NCBI GenBank assembly: GCA_964057225.1
Contig: OZ059898.1
Span: 11,160,001-11,224,000 of the forward strand
From: Auanema rhodensis
Taxonomy: Eukaryota; Nematoda; Chromadorea; Rhabditida; Rhabditidae
Length of the DNA: 64,000 nucleotides
Direction: 5' to 3'
In this document: positions 23,101-36,800 of the stretch, in pieces
How positions within the stretch are numbered: the stretch's first letter is position 1
Layout: each line of letters opens with the position of its first letter
Notes under the pieces: generated by a model
Seen by the model: the letters and a program-made list of their open reading frames with translations, nothing else
Databases searched by the model: none
What the model was told of the DNA's origin: nothing
Translations under genes and position numbers: made by a program

Positions 23101-26100
23101 TCATGTTGCCGCTTTCCCGCAGGCTATCATTCAATGGACACGAAAAGGAGTGCCAGTAACCGAACACACTCCCGGAGTTCGAATTTTGAATGGTAAATCA
23201 AAAACAAATTCTATATAAATGTGTTTTTGTTAAAGGTGAAACACTTGTTATCGATGAAGTTAACAAGGACGATGCTACTTTCTATACCTGTCGTGCTACT
23301 AACCCAGCTGGTAAAGCTGAGAAAGTAATCAGATTATCTGTTATCGGTACTTTAGTATCTAATTAACAGCTTTATATACAACTTTTCTCTTTAAGTACCA
23401 CCTGAAATTCCTGATCAAGATGAAGTTCTTCATGAGGCAGTGCGCGTAAATACACCTTTCGCTTTGTACTGTCCAGTAATTAGTACTCCATTGCCCACTG
23501 TAATTATCTTTTTTTATTCTTTTTCTACAATTATTTTAAAAAAATTTTTAGATTACATGGCATTTGAATGATAAACCAATTGCCGACGGCGATCCAAATA
23601 TCGTGTTGTCTGAGGATAAGAGACGAATGCATGTATCACAAGCACGTGAAACTGATGCTGGAGTATACAAGTGTATTGCTCGTAACAGTGCTGGTGAAAG
23701 CAGCAAATCATGGGACATAGAAGTGTTAGGTATAAATTCATTTTGCATATTTAAATATGTATTTCAATAATTTAGTTCCTTTAAATATCGATGAATCTGA
23801 ATGGAAACGAAAGGTTACTGTACTTGCCGGAGATGAGGCATGTTATAGTTAATCGAAATTAATTTATTCAATTAGTTTTAGGTCGAATTAGGATGTCCTG
23901 TAAGTGGATTACCTGATCCTACTATTACATGGGTTGTTGATGGACACATGGTTGGAAAGGATGACGAGATTCGAGGAATTCGTCTCGGGGAAAGCGGCGA
24001 AACAGTACAAAAACATCTTATATACATATATGTATTTAACTAATTTAAGCTCGTAATCAATGAAGCTGAAGTTGATCATACTGGTCAATATTCTTGCTTA
24101 GCTTCAAATAAGGCAGGAAGTTTGGATGTGGATGTTAGCTTAACTGTATTAGGTTCTTTAATCTATTTCTTCAATAATTATTATTTAAACACTTAAGCTC
24201 CCCCTCGTCTTGGTAAGGATGAAAATATGGAAATTATAGCTGGTAAAGCTGCTACATTATCTTGTGAAATCAAGGGAGACACGGATGACAAAAATTCTAT
24301 CTCTTGGCGATTGGTTGGTTAAAACCTCATATCATTATCGTTGAAAATCTGAGAAATTTTACAGAATAATACTGACATAAACGCAGTTAATATTCAAGCT
24401 CCGACTGGCGGCCAGAAAATCTTTATTGTTGATGCTGATTCATCTAATGCTGGAGTGTATAGCTGTATTGTGCGTAATTCTGCTGGTGAGAGCAAGAGAA
24501 CAATCAATGTTACTATCTTAGGTGCTGTCAATACTTGAATATATAATATATTAATTGTTTTCTAGAACCTCCTGAGTTTGTTGAATCTCAAGCTGATCAG
24601 AATGTTCAAGTTATAGCTGGAAGTGCTTTGACATTATCTTGCTACGTGAAAGGAAATCCTAGACCAACCATCGAATGGCGTAAGGATAGTGAAACGATTG
24701 TTGAAAAAGTATTCAGGTAAGTAACGATTGAACATTTTTGTTTTGAAGAAAACAAATTTGTAGTGATGATGGCCAGAATCTTAATATGGAGAACATCAAG
24801 CCTGGAACAAGTAGATATACTTGTTTGGCTTCCAACAAAGCTGGATCTATTGCTAGGGATTTCTTTGTTCAAAGTGTATCACCTCCAGAAATTATGGATT
24901 CTGGTGATCGATTGGTTATCGAAGTTATGGAAGGACAGACTGCTCGACTCGAATGTCCAGTTGTAGGTGAAGCTGATATTGAATGGAGACGACAGGGTGG
25001 AAAGATTGATGTGAGATTCAAAAAAATAATAATATATTACATTTATACCTTATAATTCAGCCATCTCATTCCAATTTTGTCGTGGATAACAAACTTCTTT
25101 TACTTGTAAATGCTCAAAAATCTCATGAAGATACGTTCACTTGTATTGCTAAGAACAGTGCTGGTGAAGCTGCTCGAGAGTTTGAAGTTATCATTCTAGG
25201 TATATTAATGAGCAATCTGTGTAACCACATAAATCTTTTCAGTTCCACCCAAAGTAAAAGGATTTTTGGTTGAAGACATTGATATTGTTGAAGCTTCGGA
25301 AATGAAGCTTGATTGCGATTACGACGGAAGTCCAGAACCTACAATTCTTTGGACAAAAGATGGTGTACCGATTCCTGACAAATCACAGGCATCATTCTTT
25401 TTTTTAATTATACTTTAAGCTATAACATAATTCTAGCTTCTCAATGATAACAGAACACTTGCTCTATCCGGCATTGAAGCTGAAGAAGCTGGTGTATACA
25501 AGTGTTCGATTGTGAATAAAGCTGGATCGGCTGATAAAACTTTCAATGTACATGTCATCGAAAGACCTGATATTAGTGGAAACCATGAAATTTCTGAGAT
25601 TAGAGTAAAACTAAGAATTGGAATAAATACTTCAGAAGTCTATTTTCAGGTGAATATCACTCGTCCAGTTACTTTGGAATGTCCAGTGAAGAATCCAATT
25701 GGAGTAGAAATTTCTTGGGCACGTCATCAACTACCTGTTATTCCTGGAACTGAAAATGTGCAGGTTGTTTCCTGGTTTATTTGACTCAAATAATAAAAAT
25801 AACAATTTTTAGATTTTGTCTGGTGGTAGACATCTTCATATTCCTGCAGCTCGCTTAGAAGATGAAGGAACATTTACATGTACAGCAAAAAATGAGGCTG
25901 GAGATTCTTCTAAAACTTATAAAGTCGTTGTACAAGGTTTTGTCAACAATTTGTCATATTCCTGTAAAGTCAATGTTTATTTAGTTCCACCTGCTATAAT
26001 TAACGAAGGAGGAGCTTACAGCGTTATTGAAAACAATTCCTTGGTTCTTCCCTGTGAAGTTGAAGGAAGTCCTAAACCAACAATTCTTTGGACAAAGGTT

Positions 26101-29100
26101 TTTTTTCTGTATGCAATTGGTTCACTTTAAAGTTTATTTCAAGGATGGAAAATCTGTTTCTGATATCAAATCAGTTAAAATTCTTTCTGAAGGACAACAG
26201 TTTAAGATAATTCATGCTGAAACTGATCATCGTGGCTCATATATCTGTCAAGCCAAAAATGGTGTTGGAAGTTCTGAGATTAGTTTTGATGTTGATGTTA
26301 TCAGTAAGTTCATTATCTGAAAGCTTTGATAATAAACCAAATTCAGCGCGTCCTGCTGTGGTTCGTGGCATCAAGGACACAGTGGAAGTTATTGAAGGTG
26401 AAACTGCTCATTTCAAATGTCCCATTGCTGATATTAATTTCAAAGGACAAATTACTTGGTATATCATAAGAACAAATGAAAATATATTTTTTTATTTTAT
26501 CATTCAGGTTATATGATTTCCGACCAATTGAATTTAACGATCGAATTTCGAAATCTCAGAATGATCGACGGTTAAATGTCCAAAGGTAGTCTTGTTCAAT
26601 TTATTTCTGATATATATGACTAGGAATATATAATGCTATTCAATTTACAGAGCTGAAACTAGCGATGAAGGTGGATATAGTTGTCGAATTAAGAATGATG
26701 CTGGTGAAACTCGTGTTGATTATAAGTTGGTAGTTCTAGTTCCACCATCCATCATTATGTTAGACAATAATAAGAATAGGTTAGATAAATTTTCTATAAA
26801 AAGTTATTGAGTAATTCATTTAAATTTTTACAGAACTGTTGTTGAGAATAGTACTATTACACTTTCTTGTCCAGCTACTGGTAAGCCTGAGCCATCAATT
26901 ATTTGGATGAAAGATGGACAAACTCTTTTTGCTAATAACATCAGTAGCGTTATCAGCTCCGCCGAACTTAATGGAAACGAGATTAAGATTGCACGTGTGA
27001 AAGTAATATATGATATTCTTAATAATATAATTATATATTAAATATTTCAGCTATTAGATGCTGGACGATTTACTTGTGAAGCTTCAAACAAGGCTGGCCA
27101 AACAGAGCAAGATGTCTTTGTCAACGTGATTAGTAAGTTTATTTGATTATAAAACTAATGTACATTAACATTATAACATTGTTATATATTTAGCTCCACC
27201 AAAAATTGTGAAGGAAGGTATTCCAAGTGATCATAGTGTTGCTCAACATCACAAAGACTTCACCTTATCCTGCCCTGTATATGGCGTACCTACACCAAGT
27301 GTTACATGGCTCAAGGTATACATTTGAAAAACAATAAAAAACATTAATCTTCTATTTTGTTTCTGTATACTCTTTTCCTCAAATTTTCGAAAAAAAAATA
27401 AATTGAGTTTGTTTTCTTTTCGTTGAAAATAGTTTTCTTGATTAGGGTGGTCGTCCACTTGCTGATGCTCATCTTCGTGTTTCTGCAAATGGACAGAAAT
27501 TGTATTTAAAGAATCCTGGTAAAGAAGATGCTGATAGGTTATAATATCAATAGGATTCTTGAATAATCTTTAATGCTTTCAGATACACTTGTGTAGCTAA
27601 AAATGCTGCTGGTGAAGATAAACGAGATTTTAATATCAACATACTTGGTATATTAAACTTGTTCAGTTTTCTATATTCAATATTATATATTGTAGAACCT
27701 CCTCAATTTATTGGACCAAATATTATGAATCGACATATGGTCAATGAAGGTAAACCTGCGGTTATCAATTGTCCAGCTGTAGGATCACCGGCACCTGAAA
27801 TTACTTGGTTCGAATATTTTTTTGATAAAAAAATAATGTTATTTCTAAGGTTACGTGATGGTCAACCTCTTCAACCTTCTAATCGTTTTGTGCTTTTGGA
27901 TGGTGGTCGACAGCTTCAAATCAGTAATACACAGCCTGATGATAAAGGAGGGTATGTTCAATAGAAAATAATAAAACTATTGTTAAAGTTGTTTTGTTTT
28001 TCAAATTTTTCAAATTTTTTTTTTAAAAATCAATAATTCAAATTTTTAAAAAATAATTTTCAATAATCACTAATATAAATTTTTGTTATAGATATACTTG
28101 TATTGCTACAAATGTAGTGGGAACTGCTGATTTGGAAACAAATTTGGAAGTTGTTCCAACTCCTGTGATCGAAGGAGAGAAGTTCGAAAAGATCGAAGTT
28201 ATCGAGAAGAATAGACAAGAACTTCGTTGTGAGGTATCTATATTATTCTTTTTTTTGTTAAAAAATCATTATATTTAGCTATCTGATACTGGATCTAATG
28301 TAGATATTGAATGGCAAAAAGCAGGACAAACCATTACTTTGGATGCACTACGTGGTGATCGTTACCTCCAGATTCAACAAAATGGCCAACGTCTTCATAT
28401 TTTATCAGCTCGTACAAGTGATACTGGAAGGTATATAAACAAAATTTTATCTGTATTAATATTAATTCATTAAGATATACATGTATTGCAAGAAATCCTG
28501 CTGGAGAAGCAAGAAAGACATTCGATTTCCGAGTTTTGGGTATTTAGAAATAATAATTTTGGAAAATAACATTTATTTAGTTCCTGCTGTCATCATGGAA
28601 GATACATCATCTGAAGTACTTCAAACCGTTATTCCTGGTACTCGCCTATCATTAACATGTGATGCTGAAGGAATTCCAACACCCGAGGTTTCGCCAGATT
28701 TTCTTTTCATTTTGGAGCAATGTTTTTAAAGAAAATTAAAACAAGACCGTAGTCGTTTTTTGTCTGTTTTTGTCAGTTTTGAGCATATATCTACGACACA
28801 TCTTTCGTTTGTTTATTCGAAATTGTTTTCATACATTTGAAGTGCATTTCTATTTTTTTTTAAAAACTACATCTAATTTAAAATACTTAACATGCACTAT
28901 ATATACATCTATGTATATGTATTGCATGATAATGGTATTAATATATTTAAAAAAAAATTAATTTATAGATAAAATGGACAAAGGGATCAGCTGAAATTGA
29001 AGAAAATGAACAGAATCGTTTCTTTAATCAAAAGGAAACTCTTATTATTAATACTGTAGTCGATAAAGATGCTGGAGAGTATCAATGTTTTGCATCTAAT

Positions 29101-32100
29101 AAAGCTGGAAACGCTTCAAGAACATTTGTTGTTAGACTCACCGGTAATCTATACATATAGAAAATATATTTGTGTACTTCTTATAATTTAGGTCCACCGG
29201 TACTCGATCAAGGACATGAGACTATGGATGTAAAAGTTGATGATAGCTTAACTCTTACATGTAATGTTGTTTCTGGAACTGGAAATCTGAGTTACTCGTG
29301 GATGATTGACGGAAGACCTGTTGAAAATGGGGGACATAGCTCTACTGTGCAGGTTGCACAGATCCAGCATCAGCTTACAATAATAGTCTTTCAGATTTCT
29401 GATCGTCGTATTCAAGTGACAAATGCTCGTCTTAGTGATAGTGGGCAGTATGTTTGTATCGTACGCAATGAAGCAGGAGAAGCCAGGAAAACTTTTGATT
29501 TAGCCGTATTAGGTTTTTCAAAATTTTTTTCAGTTTTAGCATGGTAAACGATCTTTTTGCACATTTTAGAAGTTCCACGCTTCTTGGACATGACAAATAC
29601 GAATCCTTCAATTATAATTGGACGACCACAAACGTTGGATTGCTCGGTTTCCGGAACTCCCAAGCCAACGATTACCTGGATGAAGGTTAGTTAGTTTTTC
29701 ACAGTTTTTGCTACAACTAGTGCTATATTGAAATAATATGAATAACGAGCATATAGTAATGAGTAGGAAAACTTGTTTTTTCTCTTGTTTAAAATTGCTC
29801 TATTGAAAACGGAAAATTATTTCAAAAAAAAACTTTTAGCTAAACAATGAAAAAAAATATAAAAAATTTATTAATCGATTTTTTAAAAAATAATGTCAGG
29901 TAAATGAATGTTCAAGGTTATATTGCTTGACCCGTAATAACAATACTCACAGGATTTAAAAGAGTAAAAACATACATAAATATCCTTCATAAAAGAAATA
30001 GATAATTTAACTATATCATATAATAAAATTATATATATATATATATATATATTGGATAAACAAGTATGTATTCTCGGAAATAAGTTGAAAGATGGAAAAG
30101 TGGATTTGATTCTTTTGAATTATCTGAGTTTCAAAATGAGAGAGAAAGTTCTAAGGCCTCTGTTATATTTTTGAAAAAAGTTTTCTTTTGGAAAAAATTT
30201 GTAATATTGTATTTGGTTGCTGAATGATTGTTACTTAAAACAATGTTTCAGTTAAAAAAATATTGGATAGTAGTAGTATTATAAGAGAAAGACACGTGTT
30301 TACAAGGAAATTAAGCCTATTCGATGACAGGTATTAGTGGGGGGGAATCCAATCGAGTCAGAAATGAATGGGAAAAGCAAGGAAAAATGAATTTTCATTT
30401 CATTTTCTTCTTCATAAAACAACATTTAAATTATATATACCATATATAGAAAATGGCTAACAATAAGAATCCGATTGATAATGGATTGATAGATGTAGCT
30501 GAGCAGACACCGTATTTATTACACGTTTTGCCTCCTGCACAATCGATTCCCACACGGAAAATCGGTTTTTGAAATTGATCCATGATCTTGTATTTTCGAT
30601 ACGCATTCTGACATCTTCTATTGGCAGGCTTCTGAAATACAGCTTTATTAACCTTTAATGTTATCAAGAGACCCTCCTCCTTTTCTTTTCTAATGAGTGA
30701 ATACAATTTTTTTTGTAATTTTGTCAGCTAGTTTCATAGTAAAAAACTAAAGTTAAAGAACTATACGATAAACAAGACAAAACCTCAAGCAATAAAGCTA
30801 CAAGTCTCGTTCTTCTGTTCCCTCATTCTATCCCAGATGCCGTCAAGAAGAAATAATGGTTAGAAAATGAATGACATCGAGGCTCATCTCCAAACATGGA
30901 AATGAGATGGCTCTATGGACTAATGGTGGACTGCATGAGAGAACAAGCCGCTTTTCTCAATAAATCACAAGCTTTTTTTTTGAAAAAGAAAGGCTTGACA
31001 TTAGTGAACTGACTGATCCTTATTCACTACAATTTGGAAATTGTGAAAGTTAATCGAGCTTACTGATGATTGATGCTAATTTAGAAGCAACATGAGATCA
31101 ACCTGGACTATTCAAAATTCGTTGTTCAATATTGAAATTGCAAAATTTTAATCATAATGATATCCCACGGGTAAATCTTGCTAGTTTAAAAAATTTGTTT
31201 CTGTTGTTTGACGATTACCACACAAAACGATTTGCTGAGGTAGATATCGGACAACTATCTTTTCAGCTTCTCCATTTTCCTTCCCTTTCTATATATACAT
31301 GAATATATATTTCTCTTTTTCCTCACTACTCTCCTTGGTCAAAGTATTCTAAAATTCTTTTTTTTCTTTTATTTTTGGACAACTGTCTTTAGAATTCAAG
31401 CATTGTATTTCAAAATGACAACTTGTTGTTGTCTTAAAACCACGTTAAGCAGAAAATACATGGTGATAGCATGACATACATAAGAGACGAAGAGACATAG
31501 AGGTGGGAACAAGCTAATTGAAAGCTTCATCTAATTTTCTGTTCGAATACTACATTGTTATATGACCTGACGGCCTCTGTTCAGAAAGTCAGACTATTGG
31601 GACTGACCCTATTTCATTCGATCGTCTCTTCTTCATCTCGTTTAGTTGACATGCTCATCCACCCACAAACACACATACATCTCTCCGCACATATATACAA
31701 CATTTTATTTTTGGTTCTATCTAGCTCTATATCCATACTAATCAGGTAGTACGGAAAGAAACAAAACAACTATTCTCTCTTTCAAAGTATACAATTTTCT
31801 CACTTACACATCTCTATTCAGTAATATTTGAAACATGCTTAACATACCAAATTGAAATCATAGCAACAGAGCTGACAACGGTCTTCTGATGCAAATCCAG
31901 TATCTTGATCAATTGCTGGACAATCACAGACCATAAGATGTGATGCAAATCGAGCACATGGGTTTTCACATGTATTATCTACACATAGCTTTTCCAATCT
32001 GAAAATATTTAATTTTAGTTTTTAAACTACTAACATAGCTTCTTGTATTAGTTCGCACAGCTACTTGCTGTATTAGCATCAGTTTGCGGGTTCAAGTTTA

Positions 32101-33760
32101 AACATATTGCTTAGTCACTCTTATAGTTTAAAGAATATTTCACTCATTTAACATAAAATAAGATGAAAAAAGAAACAAAAAAAGGAAAAAAATAAAAAAT
32201 TTAAATCTGTAATGAATTTTTAATATTGCTCCCAAGCACTTTACGGTGTCTTTTTGTTCATTTAACATCATACTTCTCTAGTAACTTTCCAGTGCCAACC
32301 ACAAACGTTTTGTAATGAAAACGAGAGTTGAAGAAGAATGCTGGAAAGCAAATCATCACATTGCGTGTCTTTCATCCATTTTGCTTTAGCTCTCATCTCA
32401 TGTCATTCCACATAAAAATTGAGGATGAACCCTAAAGTTGACGAAGGATAGCTTAAAAGCTATTCGTTTATCATATCGTGATTAGAGGTCATAATACCTC
32501 AACCATATAAATATACATATGCATATATATTTCAGAGTTTATATACGCATAATCAACTCAAAATATATAATTGATCGTAAATTTTTAGTAAAAAAAGTTG
32601 ACAACGTCAAAAAAAAACCGTTTCCAATCAAAGGGTTAGTGTCAGTTTCAAATGAAGAGCTATGAAATGAAAAATAATTTTAATAAAATTAGTCTCTCTA
32701 TACTTTTTCCGTATATTAAGAAGGGTTAAAAGCTCATAATAATGAATATTATATTTTCTTTTTTATAAGAAAACATTCAAAAATTCAAAATATTGAGCAT
32801 TGACTATGGCAATAAGCTCTTCCCTATTTTCTCAATATTTCAAGTAAAAATATTCAATTAATTTGCAAATTTCTTTTTTTATGCAAACAATTTAAACTTT
32901 ATGTATTTATTTTTCATTCCATTGTCAAATTTTACATGCCTATTCATATCATAGCTTAGAAAAGTAAATCCTCGTCATTCAATCGGCTTGATCTCAATTT
33001 GCAACTTTTTTCATTTCGTTTTTCTTTCTTAGGTTCATACAAATTTTTGTTGCAACTCAATTTTAAAAATTGCCAGGAACTTGACTGAGTCCCTTTCTAA
33101 GCATTTAACTGATTGTGACAGGTTTGGTTTGTAAAAGGAGATAATAGCTCTGAACTTGCTGAATATGAAGTAATTCATGGAAAATGTGTACTTGAAGAAC
33201 AAACTCCAATCCACGTTAGCAAAGTGGTGAGTTAGAAAGAGAGATAGAGCAAAAGAGAGAGAGAAATGGGATGAGGTAGAAAAAAATCGAACAAATAAGC
33301 TTAGCAATTGAGAGAATATTTTTAATAACTCAAAAAAGGTTTTCTATCTGGATTGTCTCCTTAGTTTACATGTCGCTCACTCTGAATAGCCTGAAATCCC
33401 GCAGCGAATGTTAAAATAGTTACTTCAATTGTTCAAATTCAATGTAATGTCAGCTTTTCTGTTTCTTTCCTCCATCGTAGTTTTTCTTTATTGAGAGTAA
33501 TTGTGATTCTTGAGACAATATTTAGAGTAATTTTGTCTTCAGCTTATTCATATATGAATTAGAACAAGTAACTTAGAAATTATTGTAGTTATAAGTACAT
33601 GCATTCATGATTATATGATTGAAGTAAAAAATAATTGAAGCAACCGTTAAATAATCCAGGAAATTATAAAATGAGACTTCACGTTTTAAGTATGGAACTT
33701 CACGTTGAATATGCTAATCCCAGCGATGATAATATTTGATTTTTAAACAGACATGAGGGC

Positions 33761-33823
<63 letters not shown>

Positions 33824-36800
33824 AATAGAGAGAGGTTTAGATAGATTTTCATGTTGGAATCATATCCAAAGTCCATTTCTTCGTAAAAGTGAAAAGACAT
33901 GAATGGATGTATAAGTAAAATCTTGTATTAAAGCTAATTCTTTGGCATTATCAAGTGCACTCATTACGAAAACTGTTATTATGCTCTATGAATTTCCTTG
34001 AACTTGAAAGATAAACCAACTAGATCCTCTACGTTTTGTTCTTTGTTAAGTAAATGAGTTTGAACACCCCCTCCTCATCCCTCCCTCATTTCTTCTAAAT
34101 TGAGTCAGAGCGAATGAGGAAAAGAGCTTGGATATTCTCTAATCAAAGTCTTTTGCTTTTCCTTGTTAATAACATAATTATAAATAAACACAAAAGGAAC
34201 AAAACGGAAGGAAATAGAAAGAGAATTGCTTATACTAATAGATATTTATTATTTAAAAAGAGATGGCAGAAAAAGATGTAACATAATAGTGCAGTGGTAC
34301 TTCTTTTTACCAACCAACCTCACCCTTTGAACCCCTTTATTCAACGACCCCCCCCCCCCTTCTCTTCTTCGAAATCATTTTTTCTCCTACGTTTATCAGC
34401 AACTCTTGCGCTCATACCAATGAACCAGTTAAAGAAAAAGCATATTATAGTGACTGAAGAATTTCTCTTATGTCCAAAATTTTGTGGAAACGGATTAAGG
34501 GCAATATAAGGACGGAATGGTCTCTTTTCTGATCCTCATTAACTCTGTTCCCTCTTAATTCTCAATTGAAGAGATTATAAGCTAATTTATGGCTTGAATA
34601 TATTTTGTTCAGTTTTTTCCATAGTACACCAAATGTACATGATGCCGGACAGCTGGACCAAAACAAAAAAAATCGAAATCGAACTCCCCTCATGCTGGTT
34701 CAGAGCCGGTGCTTATTTCCAGCAGGCCAATACTATTGGATTGGTTGGAGATGGGAGAAAGGGAGAAATGGAAAAAGAAGAGACGCAAAAGGAAAGTTTT
34801 GATTGCCCCTTGAGGAACAATACGACCTGCGTTTCGTGTCAATGGTCTCCGAAAACCCAATCGAGATTGATAATCCTTTGGTTCAGCTAGCTGGGATTAC
34901 TTGTTTGACGAGAACAGCTCAATTGCCTTGCAAACTACCTAATTCGTTAAGGAAAGAGTATCGAGGGCATACTAACGTTTACAAATAGAAAAATGGATTA
35001 AAAGACGGCTGAAAAGCAATATTCTGAATTGCTTTAAGGTTCAGGGGAGAATGGAAAATGATTTAAGCAAAAATACAAATGGAAACATTATCCTTTCAGC
35101 TTCAATCATTTTAATAATTTTAATTGTTTCTATTCTCCGATTCTTTTTATTTTTGTTTTATAATCTTTCATTAATTTTCTTATTTAAACTAAGCTTTCTA
35201 GTATTACATGATCAAACTGTTGGTCCTTTTATTTGTTCACTTATGATAATTTGTTTAAATAAACTTAAAATAAAAGAAAAAACGTACTTTCGATCACAAT
35301 AAGATCCTGGTTGTTTCGTATGACATACAGAGTTTGAGCATTTTCCCGCAATACATAAGCGTGCCGAATCAGTATCATCGCACGGCAAGCCTTCAAGCTC
35401 AGCTCCATGCATACGACACCGAGAGCAAGCTTCTCGTTCCCATCGTTCACCATTAGGCCTGTAAAAGAGAATATTGCTTTTCATGTTAGCAACGTAATGT
35501 TCGAAGCTGATTCGACGTATTTTTCGTCCCTCCAATCAGAGAATATGTTTTTTCATTTCTCTTCTTAATATTCGTGGCATTCATTCTTCGTTATAATCTT
35601 GACAGAAAGACCTCTTTTATCTTCATCAAACGTAATGAAATAAAAGAAAAAAAACAAAAACATAGAGGAACATATGTTTTTTCGAGTTTTTGCCTGCAAA
35701 TTTACAAGAGAACAAGCTGATTCTGCTTCAATGAGCTTGCAAAGTTTTGCTTTCAACATTAAAAAGTGCACGATGACTTGTACATTTTACTCCGGAACTA
35801 CTATAACTATTTGGGTGAAAATAGAAGTTAGAAGTTGTTGTAATCATTGAAGATGAAAAGATGGATGATCAGTGATTATGGGCTAGTCTCACAATGTATA
35901 GATACCAAGCTGTTTCTCCCTTATTCTAAAAACGATTTGTTCTACTATCGTCTATACGTTCATTTCTTAGAAGTGTATCTCCCTGCTCTGTCTCTCTCCC
36001 TACTCTTTCTCTCACTGCACTCTCACGCCCTGCGCTCTCTCTTTCTGCTAACTCTCTGATCTTTCCTTTTGTTCTTTCTTTATGCTTTCTCTCTCTCCCT
36101 CTCCCTCGTTCACTGTCTTCTTAGTCCATCCCGTTCTTAATTTTCCAGGTTAGTTGCCATCCGTAGCTATGTTCACTAGGCAGGAAACCTTTCTATCTCC
36201 TATTCCCCTATCTTTCTATATATTTCGTTTTGTCTTCTTCTCTCGCTGTTGCTGACCAGTTTCTATACTTTATCCCTCTCTCTCACACCGAGTGTCAAAT
36301 GGTGATGTATTGGCAGTATGTTAAGCAAGGGAGAAGATGCTTTGAATGATTCATGGTTCTATCACGCCGATAAAAAGATATCCGGGCCGTTCTTATTTCA
36401 GCGTACTTCTCTCCAGCTCTTAATCAGAACCGAATCTTATAACTCATATGGAATGTCTGTTTAAGATACAAAACTCAAGCAAACATATTGTCCTGATAGA
36501 AGTTTCATCATCATCAAACATCATAGCAATAAGAGTTCAAGACAATGTTTCAAACTATTTTGATTTTTTTGTGGAAATCGGGCATCTTACGGTCCCATGA
36601 GACACACATATAACTCATTATTGACACTGTAAGAATATAAGGAAGCTAAGAACAGGAGGCTGAAATCAGGAATTACACATAAACGTCCCATTTCAGTCTC
36701 ACTATATCATTCAAGTACGAAGTCATAGTGAAACAACAAAAATATTCCAAAGGGTTAAATAACTAATCAAAGGACAATCATAATATCAGGAACATAGTTA

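Noticed and set aside
33700-33900. Minus-strand Ser-Leu repeat protein
   Set aside because: Direct translation of a GA microsatellite.
34594-34988. Overlapping 60-98 codon frames in the large intron
   Set aside because: Several frames overlap without splice structure, domains or cysteine pattern. I see no reason to prefer any.
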